From: Micromussa lordhowensis
Lineage: Eukaryota > Cnidaria > Anthozoa > Scleractinia > Lobophylliidae
DNA length: 64,000 nt
Reading direction: 5' to 3'
Assembly: GCA_964020085.1 (NCBI GenBank)
Contig: OZ026600.1
Location: forward strand, 21,600,798-21,664,797
Shown one piece after another: positions 53,290 to 62,140 of this stretch (positions are counted from its first letter, which is position 1; the number at the start of each line of letters is the position of its first letter). Position numbers and translations under genes: made by a program. The notes under the pieces were generated by a model. It was not told where the DNA came from. It was given only the letters and a program-made list of their open reading frames with translations, and did not search any database.

Positions 53290-54690
53290 GTTCATCACAG
53301 TTCATAGTTCACTCAGCTGTAATGGCAAACGTGAATAACTGCCTCAAACTTTCAACCAGGGAACTCTATTTGGTTATCTTGGCAAACATTCAAGCTGTCG
53401 CCCACGTTAATAATGTTGGAGAGAAAAGTAACAGAAGTCCTCGCTGTCATTTCTTATGCCAGTCTAAGCCAATTTGCTGAGAAAAGTTCCTCACCCTCTA
53501 TGGTTTAAGCTACTGTCACTTTCACCGGTTGAAGGAACATTATGAAAACAATGGCCCTTTGTCCAGAACACATGGAAACACAAAGGGACTGCCTCCGAAC
53601 ACACTCCCACATGCTGTGGTGGAAGATGTGAAAGTTTTTCTTACAACCTATATAGAAGAGAATGCAATTTAGCTTCCTGAAAGAATTCCTGGGTACAAAG
53701 ATGAGGACATTAAACCTCTATCATGTCATGAAACAAATATGGGTCTCTGCCACGTTTTTGAAACCGCATGCAAAGCAGCTGAAAAGCAAGCAGTGTGCTA
53801 CTCAAAGTTTGTTGAACTGTGACAACAGTTTCAGCCAAATCTCATGGTTGCAAAACCTGGCATTAACTGAGAGGAATGTGTACAGGGAAGCATGCAAGGA
53901 GACAGAACACAATTTCAAGACCATCAAGGACACCATTGACTTAAGTGTACCCCGTGCAGCATGTTCACTTATGCAGATAATACATTACTCCTTTATGCTC
54001 AACAAGTGCATATACCAAGCAGTCCGATGCAGCCCAGCCCTATTTACTTCAAAGCGCCTGTAAATGTGGAATTTTTGGAGTGATCTGCGAGGCCATCATG
54101 AGACAAGTCAACTATCTGATCAATGAAGCTGCAAGTGCTGGGAAAGGCGCCAACTTAATGATCAGCTATGTTCACCATCATTTTGCAAACCACAGTCTCG
54201 GAGAGACACGCTCATCTTCACGCAGACAACTGTTAGGGACAGAATAAAAATAACTTCTTTTTGTGGTACTTTGCATGGAGAGTAATTACAGGACTTCACC
54301 AAAATATCACCTACTCGTTTTTAATTGCTGGGCACACAAAGTTTGCACCTGATCACTGCTTCGGCATGATCAAGAAATGTTACAAGGTAAACTTTATTTC
54401 CTCAATTTATGAGCTTGCTGGAATGGTCGAAACATCTAGTGACATTGCGGTGAACAAAGCCCAACTAGTAGCAATTCATGACAACAGGATCATTGTGTCA
54501 GTGTAGGACTGGGCATCATTTCTAGGGCGATACTTCAACAGACTCCCAAATATTAAGCAGTATCACCAGTTCCGCTTCTGTAAGGATGAACCTGGAAAGA
54601 TCTATTTTAAAGAAAACAGTTCTTCCCATGAACAGTCTTACATGCTACTGAAAGATCCGTCAACTGTCCCATAGCAAGGCGTCCTTCCCA
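53290..54690 (+). pseudogene. DUF7869-type transposase-like gene, heavily decayed
   Basis: Recognisable pieces in shifting frames: LPERIPGYKDEDIKPLS (about 53678), YAQQVHIPSSPMQPSPIYF (about 53994), GIFGVICEAIMRQVNYLINE (about 54075), GKGANLMISYVHHHF and FANHSLGE. Further GHTKFAPDHCFGMIKK (about 54324) appears in yet another frame. This series is the core of a large family of uncharacterised transposase-like proteins (DUF7869-containing) abundant in cnidarians. At least ten stops or frame changes interrupt it. Apparent short frames such as 53662-54063 are shadows. Confidence 0.65.
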
Positions 54691-55539
54691 GTCAGATTAA
54701 ACCAGAAAGTTAAAGTTTTGAGAGGAAAAGATACTTGTTCAACGAAATCAGGCAATTTTGTAAAAGTGGAACAGAAGATCTAGTGGCTCCAGCGCCAGTC
54801 TGAAAGACAGTATTTTTTCTTGTAAAAAAAAAAACTACAAAAACTTGCAATAAAGGTAGATAATTAGCATTTAAAAGAGTTGCTTTGGTGTTGAAGTGCA
54901 AGCGATCTTAAAAGAGTACTAGAAATGTTAACAAAACGTTTCAACTCTTTGAAAAGTCGTTAGGCACCCGTTTGTTAGCCGTTAATTTTTACCTGTTTAA
55001 CGGTTAAGCCTTAGTGTACGTTTTTCCATGAAAGGTCACATTTTTTGTTGGGTTCTATTAATTTTTGGTAGCCCAAACACACAATCCAAGAAACAATATT
55101 TTGCTGGGAAGAGAGTCATTCCATGACATTTTTCACCATTGACTAAGCTTAAACTTTAAAGTGAGTAACATGGAATAGAAACAAATTTATATTGCTGTTA
55201 GAGATCTGTGACCATAATTGAACTTTGCTTATTATACCTCACAAGCATTGAAACGCATCAATCTTCACCAGGTCTTTATACGTTTCATATTTTTGTTTAC
55301 AAGTTGTTGATCACGCAAGGTTAACGTCCACTAAATTAAAACGCTTTTAGAAACAACACACAAGAAAACTTACCTCCATTAAAAACTGCAGAGACATTTC
55401 ATCAGTATCCCTGTCAAAATATTTCCTTGAAACGAGTCAAATCCACGATAAACTACAAACATTTGCAGCAATGCCGTCATCTTGCACGTCTGCAATGAAA
55501 TACCTTTCAAAGTTAAGAGTCGGCTATTAAGTAATACCT
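54691..55539. other. Non-coding; carries a repeat end shared with the Kolobok-like flank
   Basis: 54945-55060 contains GTTAGGCACCCG, TTTAACGGTTAAG and GTGTACGTTTTTCCATGAAA plus GGTCACATTTT. The latter part matches, inverted, 32240-32287. It may be the 3' end of the DUF7869 element. Nothing coding was seen. Confidence 0.5.
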
Positions 55540-55609
55540 AACTTGAAGCCTTGCTGGGGGTCCAATCATCTTCTTGGACCCATTCCTTAAACACGGAGCG
55601 AGCCTATAA

Positions 55610-56356
55610 ATGGAGGCTGAGCAGCTCAGTTCGTGCATCACAAATTGGAATACTCTGCTTTCATTGGCTTATTCACCCAGGCAAGTTGTACTCCCGCGAA
55701 ATTCGCACAAAGTATTATTTCAGGCGACTGCACAAGGGAAGGTCTTTCGTTTTTTTGCTTTCATTTTAGAATGTAACAAATTGCGCTCAATTTTCAGTCG
55801 CCTAGATTATCCTAGAGCTCTCATAGATTCCATCATTAGTAATTTTGTTCGTAGTGTGTCGGAGCAGGCGGTGGAGGAGAGGCCTGAAGGCAGTTGTAAG
55901 ATCAGAATTATTCTTCCTTTTAAGGATCAAGTAGCTGCCAATGCGGTTCGCAGGCAATTTCACGATCTAAGTAATAAGATTCGCCCCACATTAGAGCCAG
56001 TTTCTGTGAGCAGGAAATTGGAGAATGATCTTAAGCCTAGGGAAGTTAAGCCGTCGATTGTGAATCAGCAATGCGTTGTTTACCATTTTTCATGTGATCT
56101 GTGCGATGCAGATTATGTTGGCTACACAGCCAGACACCTTTTTCAACGCGTTGCTGAACACAAGAACTCGGCTATTGGCAAGCATTTTCTTGAAGTTCAC
56201 GGGAATAAACACTTATTGAATGAGGGCCATTTTAAGAACTTACGTAAGTGCCAGAGCAAATTTGATTGTTTAATTTTTGAAATGCTGTTCATCAAGAAAA
56301 TTAAGCCTTTCTTAAATACGCAAGCGGACTCTATACGTGCGAAACTTTTTGTTTAA
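55610..56356 (+). CDS. Penelope C-terminal region with GIY-YIG endonuclease, open
   Basis: A 248-codon frame. The first part corresponds to the RT thumb/linker only loosely; the recognisable text starts LRSIFSRLDYPRALIDSII. KIRIILPFKDQ and NQQCVVYHFSCDLC follow, then YVGYTARHLFQRVAEHK, the GIY-YIG core with the conserved Arg, and FEMLFIKKIKPFLNTQADS with the catalytic Glu. The endonuclease nicks the target in Penelope-like elements. The frame is intact but the protein lacks its RT, so it is a fragment; the ATG at 55610 is probably fortuitous. Confidence 0.82.
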   Translation: MEAEQLSSCITNWNTLLSLAYSPRQVVLPRNSHKVLFQATAQGKVFRFFAFILECNKLRSIFSRLDYPRALIDSIISNFVRSVSEQAVEERPEGSCKIRIILPFKDQVAANAVRRQFHDLSNKIRPTLEPVSVSRKLENDLKPREVKPSIVNQQCVVYHFSCDLCDADYVGYTARHLFQRVAEHKNSAIGKHFLEVHGNKHLLNEGHFKNLRKCQSKFDCLIFEMLFIKKIKPFLNTQADSIRAKLFV

Positions 56357-56443
56357 GTTTCTGTTTTAGCATTCTTCTATGCTACTATATTAATTATCTA
56401 TTGTCCATTTTTGTATTTATAGTAATTAGCTTTCATTTTTATT

Positions 56444-56485
56444 TCACTTGATAATGATGTAATGTACATCGAAACGTCGTTTTTA
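56444..56485 (+). ncRNA. Hammerhead-like remnant in the Penelope 3' region
   Basis: TTGATAAT is followed by a hairpin GATGT-AATGT-ACATC (56456-56470) and then GAAACGTCG. The order CUGA-like, stem II, GAAA, then GUC resembles a minimal type-I hammerhead. Such ribozymes are known from Penelope-like terminal repeats. The first core box deviates from CUGANGA, so self-cleavage is doubtful here. Confidence 0.4.
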
Positions 56486-56764
56486 AACTTTTTAACTTTT
56501 TATCATGTTTAGAAGTATTTTATCGCAATTTTTTATAGTTAAATGTTTGTACAAAAGGTCAGTAAAACAACAAGAATGGCATCTACAGAAGAAGTATTTA
56601 GACAGGTATCGTACTTCATATACATGCATTTCAACTTCTTTTTTTTGTTGTTTCACTTTTGAAAGCATATCAATTCTTTTCGAGTTGTTTACTCAACGTA
56701 AATGCCGTGTGTTAGCCAACAAAGTGCAAACCGCTGACCTTTTAAACGCTCGCTCCGTGTTTAA

Positions 56765-57559
56765 TTCACCAGAGTGTGTTGAGAGTCTCCTATTAGAATG
56801 GGTTGTTGTGTGAGTAAAAGGTTGTTTTTTTGGGAGGAGCCAATGTACATGTAGTTTAGCTGCTGACAGTTCCCATCAACAAGAGACTGATCAAGTTCAA
56901 ATTCTTTATATTCCTCTTTAATGGCAACCTAGGAGTATGTAACTATAAATGGCAATGTGTTGAACATTCAAAGAGATGGTATAAAAATCCACAAGGAGAA
57001 TTCAGGTTATGCATGCCAAAGTGTTATGCCGGGACAATATAATCCCATTTTTGGGGTTATAATGGATAAATATAATCCTATTCCTGGGGTTGAAATGGGT
57101 TTCATTTAAGTTGTTCTTGGTACTGGTAGAACTTTCCCAGTTTTCCTTGTCTTGTCCCCTTCACTTGGGGTTACCTAACAATTTTTTGGTACCTATTTAT
57201 AACCTGGCTGAAAAGAGAAAGCTACATCCTGGGAATGATACTGCTCCCACTAGTTTAGCCTACTTAAATATTTGTAGTCAGTTGCAATGTAGTTTTCACT
57301 GAGTAAACGTCTTTACAACTTATTACAACTACTATCTTTGTTTTATAAATCTAAAAATACTCTTTTCCTCAAATATTCTAGAACTGACTTTGTCTTGATT
57401 TTTAAACTGGAGCCTACTAATCAGTATGCCATTAGAACTCTCTTGAACATTGCTAAGTCAAACTCATATAGCACCCTACTTGACCGTGGGTTTAAAGACC
57501 CTAGAGCATCGCAGATATTCACATGCTCTCTGCCTGTTTTAGAAATGTTTATATAATAT
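56765..57559. other. Spacer; possible upstream LINE piece
   Basis: Two similar strings, TATAATCCCATTTTTGGGGTTA and TATAATCCTATTCCTGGGGTTG (within 57035-57090), form a small direct repeat. A weak frame at 57300-57540 may be an upstream part of the LINE whose end follows. No firm gene. Confidence 0.35.
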
Positions 57560-58000
57560 GGGGCCGAATAATATTAGGGAGATGTTTTTATTTTGTACTA
57601 ATAAATATGACCTCAGAGGCTTCTGCAAGCTTGAACAGCCTATCTATTTTAGCAGATTCTTGCATAGGTCATATCAGTACGTCACTACAAGATTATGGAA
57701 TAATCTACCGGACTATGTAAGGGGAGCTCCATCTCTTGATATTTTTAAATCAGTGCTGGACGAAGTCAACTTGACTACCAGGATGGAGTGTGATTGTAAC
57801 TTTTGTACATAGTTTGATTTAACTATGGCTTGTCTCCACTTAATTTTAATGTTTGTCTATTTTTTCTTATATTTATTTATAATGATTTCCCATATTACTT
57901 TATGATGTATTTATATTAATCTGGCACGTTCACGTTAAAACGAGTTATACTATTAGTGAAATGTGGATAAATAAATTGCTTGCTTGCTTGCTTGCTTGTG
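57560..58000 (+). pseudogene. LINE 3' end (CR1/L2-like) with TTGC microsatellite tail
   Basis: The frame to 57812 ends with YVTTRLWNNLPDYVRGAPS and FKSVLDEV, the usual C-terminus of CR1/L2/jockey-group ORF2 proteins. A 3' UTR follows and ends at 57976-57998 in a TTGC tandem tail, the microsatellite-type terminus of this LINE group instead of poly-A. The copy is strongly 5' truncated. Confidence 0.8.
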
Positions 58001-58121
58001 ATGAAAACACCAACGAATCGCTGTTTGCAATTGTCAGGCTCATCATCTGGTACGTCTCCACAAGAAATGGATGAAGATATTGGCTGCTCATTACCAACCC
58101 TGCCAAGTAGTTCAAAAAAGG

Positions 58122-59240
58122 TAAGCTCAGGGAAATTCTAGATTTTTGTGCTGTGAACCTTGCAAACGGAAACAGTGGTATTCCGCGAATTCAAATGGCG
58201 CAAAATAACCAAGGCATAGATTCCGCGTTGGATAAGGAAATACTCGCTACATGAACACTAATATACTGCAACGAACCCGGTCAACGAAAGGTTTGCTTCA
58301 TGAAATCCTGTATTATTTATAATTCTATATGTATTTGTAATATTTGAGGGTAAAATAAAGGTTGTTCTTGTTAAAGGTTGTTGTTGTCATTAATGCATAC
58401 ATTTACTGAAACAATTTGTTTTTATGTCTTAGGCCTTGAGGCAAATTTGTGAGGATAATTATGAGAGATTAAGATTATAGTTTGTTTCCTGTCAATGTTT
58501 ATAAGCACACGAGGGGTAATCCCACAGCTGGGGATAAATTATTGGGGACATTTGACTTTTGGCCAAAATCCCCACAATAGCTAGGACCTGAAATTAAGCT
58601 TACGGTAAAATTAGGTCAAATTTCCCCACCTTGGGCATTTTATATCCCTTCATAAGTATCACAGCTGTTTAGCATACCTGCCCATCAATGCATGGAAATC
58701 ATTAGAATTCCAGACCTACACTGTCTGACAAAGAGAAAATAATTATGTAAAAATCCATTCAGTCCCCACAAGTGAGTCCTTCCATCAATTTTATAGAAAG
58801 TGTATAGTGAGAAGTACATCTACTTCTATTTTTCACTAAAAACAGTATTTTTCACCCTGTAAACAGCACTGTTCCTGTTGTCAAGATGGTTTTATAGACC
58901 AGCAGATTTTTTCTATGCCATTCCTCCTAACAGGAAAACAAACATGTCCCACCCTTGGGACCAGTCAAATGGAAGACAATAGAAGTCAAATGCCCATCAC
59001 ATGCCCCTTGTCCCCTCCAGGCTCTGCATTAATTGACTGTTGAATTACTAGAAGCAGCACACAAGCAAGCAAGGATTTTGAATGAATGGTCATTTGCCTT
59101 TACCGTTAGGTTTCAACTAGTTATAGGCATATGTTTAGAAAAAAATTAATTGTTATGTTGAATAACAAATCATTGAGCACAACAACGAGTTAATTTCGCT
59201 GATTTTGTCCCTTTATTCTGACATTCACCTCAAGGTTCAG
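58122..59240. other. Intron of the probable transposase gene
   Basis: About 1.1 kb with no coding signal. At 58545-58640 GGGGACATTTGACTT and AGGTCAAATTTCCCC form an imperfect inverted pair, perhaps a small MITE. Confidence 0.4.
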
Positions 59241-59386
59241 AGTGATGACCACATATCTACCCTGTCTGTGACATCTCCCAGCATGAAAGAGATTAGCCAA
59301 AAAAAAGATATTGATACTCCAGAAGAAACGCTGTTGCTAAAGAATCGGGTGAAGCGTGTATATCAATCTGTAAGTGATATCTGTGA

Positions 59387-60003
59387 TTTCCCTTGGTCGC
59401 AACTTTGCAGAATTTCAGAAAATGCCCGAGGAGGGTGTCCTTGCCAAATTTGCCATAGCTCGGCTTTACGGGCTCTTTGGGAGCCTCGCTTTGCAGCAAA
59501 ATGTTGTGCTATGCTTGCACTTCAAGTGCATCCTAATTAGGAGATCATGGCATTTGCACCCGGGTGTTTTTGTGGCCTACTTTTTGGAGGAGTTTCCCTT
59601 CGTCGCAACTTTGCAGAATTTCAGGAAATGCGCGATGAGAGTGTCCTTGCCAAATTTGCCATAGCTTGGCTTTACGGGCACTTTTGGAGCCGCGGGTTAC
59701 AGCAAAATGTTGTGCTATATTTGCACTTTAAGTTCATCCTAATTAGGAGATGATGACGTTTGCACCAGGGTGTTTTTGTGGCCTACTTTTTGGAGGAGTT
59801 TCCCTTGGTCGCAACTTTGCAGAATTTCAGAAAATGCGCGATGAGGGTGTCCTTGCCAAATTTGCCATAGCTCAGCTTTACGGCTACTTTGGGAGCCACG
59901 CTTTGCAGCACAATGTTGTGCTATGTTTGCACTTCAAGTGCATCCTAATTTAGAGATGATGGCATTTGCGGCAGGGTGTTTTTGGGCCTACTTTTTGGAG
60001 GAG
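59387..60003. repeat. 206-bp minisatellite, three copies, inside an intron
   Basis: Units begin TTTCCCTTGGTCGCAACTTT at 59387, 59593 and 59799, and a partial fourth starts at 60004 (spacing 206, 206, 205). Each unit includes CTTTGCAGAATTTCAG, CCTTGCCAAATTTGCCATAG and CACTTCAAGTGCATCC, and ends CTACTTTTTGGAGGAG. Frames in it repeat themselves and are not genes. Confidence 0.92.
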
Positions 60004-60281
60004 TTTCCCTTTCTTTAGCCTCTGTTTTGGGACACATGTGTGCTTTCAAAGACCAGCAAGCCCAAGGGATTGTCATGGATGTTATTGACATGGTAGCACA
60101 AAAGAGAGGAATTAGAAAGACCTTTGAGGAACTGTTAAGTGAAAAGATTTTGGACAGATACATTAACTCTATGCGAGTCCCTGACTGGGTGCTGGTGTGT
60201 TTCAAGATCAAAGCAGGCATTTCAGACAGCACCTGGCAGACAGCTATCAACTTCACCAACCAAGGGAGGACAGGGGTATGT

Positions 60282-60990
60282 TGTAATAGATGCTGATATG
60301 CCAAATGCTGATATTTCAGATAATTACTTTAGAAAAACATATTTAAACCTAATTAACATCAGATCCATGCCTGTATTGAATTTTTGTTTCTGCTCACAAG
60401 GTCCCAGTGCATTATTAGTAGTAGGGGAGGGACCACGGTTTTCCCTTTTTTGCAGGGGAATCTCATTAATTAGCGGGGGAATAAATTATCACTGATGACA
60501 TCATAGGCACAGCAACAGGTTCTGAACCGGTTTGACAGGTTTATCAATTATGGCATGCTCTATTTTTATCTTATGGCAGTCATGGTCGGTATTACCGGTT
60601 TAACCGGCTTTTAAAGTCATTTTTGGATACATCTTCCTTAAGCCTATGAAAGAAAGATCGCTACAAAGCGATGGATTTCGATACCACTCTTTTTTATTCT
60701 TATTCTTATTCTTATTATTCTTATTATTACTTTTTTTATTTTTCGTATTCCGCTTAGTCGCAAGAAATATTGCATTTGCTGTGGTTTCTCATTAACTGAT
60801 TTATCCAGACTATCCAGTCCCGAAAACTGGTTTCTTTACAATGCCACATTGAACTCGCCTAGACTTGCCCCATTGTTTTCACAAAACTTTCAACACTGAT
60901 TGGTTATTTGAAAATCTATTATGTTTTTAAAATAAAAGCACATCTACCACCGAATGCATCATTCACAAACTGTGAGATTGAGCAGCAGTC
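60282..60990. other. Spacer with TTATTC microsatellite
   Basis: TTATTCTTATTATT-type repeats at about 60692-60730. ACCGGTTTAACCGG near 60594 is a small palindrome-like string. No coding sequence seen. Confidence 0.45.
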
Positions 60991-61407
60991 ATGGCTTTGA
61001 ACAAGTTCACCACTTTAGACGAATTTGAAAATTGCATTAAGCGCAACCAGATACCAAGTGATCAGATTTTGGATCGGATTGTGGCGATGACTTTTCCTGA
61101 AGAGGTAAGATGTTAACGTTTGAATATCGTAGAGGGATACTTTCTTTTTACTTACATGTATAGTTCCATTCCATTCCTCTGCAGATTCTGTTGCTCCCCC
61201 TGTAGTCATGGAGGCCTGGAGCAATTGGGAGAAAGAATTTTAAACGGTACGAGTCCTTATGGAAATGTTATAGCATATTTACTGTCCGTAATTTCGGTTG
61301 TTGCAATCGTCTTTTAATATTACATTCAATATAACTTATTTTCAGGGTATTCAGGAGCCATCTCAGAACCAGATACAGTGGCACCAGCAGCAAACGATCA
61401 GCACAAG
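60991..61407 (+). pseudogene. 5' exons of the zinc-finger/polymerase gene
   Basis: ATG at 60991 starts MALNKFTTLDEFENCIKRN. The exon ends at 61104 with GAG followed by GTAAGA (phase 0). A second exon from 61346 (after ATTTTCAG) continues in phase as GIQEPSQNQIQWHQQQ to about 61407 (donor GTAAGT, with the AA before it). A stretch at 61182-61250 also has splice-like borders but does not fit the phase. The function of this leader is unknown. It feeds into the zinc fingers at 61481. Confidence 0.5.
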
Positions 61408-61480
61408 TAAGTTTTTTAGTAAGTACTTTGTTTTACTAGCTTGTCAAAGTAGTTAATATACGATTCATTTAATGTTTTAG

Positions 61481-61808
61481 GATGTAGACTTTCCTCCCGC
61501 CAAAAGTGCTCGGCATGAATGTTCAACTTGTAAAAAGGTCTTTGCACGACCGGATAAATTAAAGCGCCACCGAGAGACATATCAACGAGAAAAAATTCCA
61601 GTGCTACAAGTGCGACAAATTGTTCCATCGCAAAACAGATCTGAAACGCACGAGAAACAAGTTCACGAGAAGCGAGCGGCTCAGCGAGAATACAAGTGTG
61701 CTACCTGTGGAGAGCGTTTTCATGACCTGGCACCATTCAGATCTCATCAAAAGGCCCATAGTAGACCCTCTTCTAAAGCTTCAAAACGTCCACGCGATCA
61801 GGAATCAG
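61481..61808 (+). pseudogene. Exon with three C2H2 zinc fingers, two small indels
   Basis: After TGTTTTAG the exon encodes finger 1 (HECSTCKKVFARPDKLKRH) and finger 3 (YKCATCGERFHDLAPFRSH) in the same frame. Finger 2 (QCYKCDKLFHRKTDLKR) lies in another frame. One base appears to be missing in the A-run near 61585 and one near 61640, so the two changes cancel. The linker is basic and Ser-rich, and the donor GTAGGG lies at 61809. Fingers of this kind precede polymerase domains in some cnidarian selfish-element proteins; they may direct the protein to its own DNA. Confidence 0.65.
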
Positions 61809-62140
61809 GTAGGGAACATTTTTCCTGCTGTATTTTAGTAAGGATTTGTCTTAAATTTTTACTTACACGAAACAATACATTAGATTTGTCCCATGCAAAT
61901 TCACAATGAAAGCGGTGAAGTGTGAACATAGGATTAGTCCTACGCTAATTTTGTGTATAACAACAGCAAGCTTTATTTGCGTGCCTAAATGGAATTATCA
62001 CAGCATTCCTTGAGAACGATTTTTTTTACTTATTATTTAAGTATTTGTTAATATAACTAGACATTATTACAATCATTGCTTATATTGTAATTTATAGTAA
62101 AGGAAGGTTTGTATGACTTAGGATTTTATATTCCCTTCAG
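61809..62140. other. Intron before the polymerase exon
   Basis: AT-rich, GTAGGG to TTCCCTTCAG, phase 1 on both sides. No coding content. Confidence 0.6.

Larger units (their letters stand above)
55540..56764 (+). mobile_element. Penelope-like element, 3' portion
   Basis: It includes the C-terminal GIY-YIG frame at 55610-56356 and a 3' region. A 17-bp inverted pair, TTAAACACGGAGCGAGC (55587-55603) and its complement (56748-56764), brackets the copy. The RT domain is absent, so this is a 5'-truncated copy. Confidence 0.75.
58033..60281 (+). pseudogene. Probable Academ/DUF6589-like transposase, N-terminal exons
   Basis: Three exon-like blocks on + have good splice sites. First, 58033-58121 (after TTGTCAG, donor GTAAGC) with SSSGTSPQEMDEDIG. 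Second, 59241-59371 (after AAGGTTCAG, donor GTAAGT) with a Ser/Thr-rich run and a short Leu/Lys helix. Third, about 60014-60281 (after CTTTCTTTAG, donor GTATGT) with VLGHMCAFKDQQAQGIVMD, INSMRVPDWVLVCFKIK and STWQTAINFTNQGRTG. The SLRVPDWVLLYFK-type block is, from memory, the N-terminal signature of proteins that carry the DUF6589-like core seen at 40003-40557. No catalytic part follows here. It could also be a domesticated host gene, since the exons show no stops. Confidence 0.45.

Noticed and set aside
53662..54063. 133-codon open frame taken as a gene
   Set aside because: The conserved DUF7869-type residues are in other frames at the same place, so this frame is a shadow of a decayed gene.
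55610..55760. Host GIY-YIG protein gene starting at this ATG
   Set aside because: The GIY-YIG domain and upstream segment match Penelope-like C-termini, and the 3' region is typical of that element. The N-terminal part is fortuitous.
59205..59953. Several overlapping frames with repeated GVSL-RRNFAEFQ text
   Set aside because: They are the 206-bp minisatellite read in different frames, lying in an intron.
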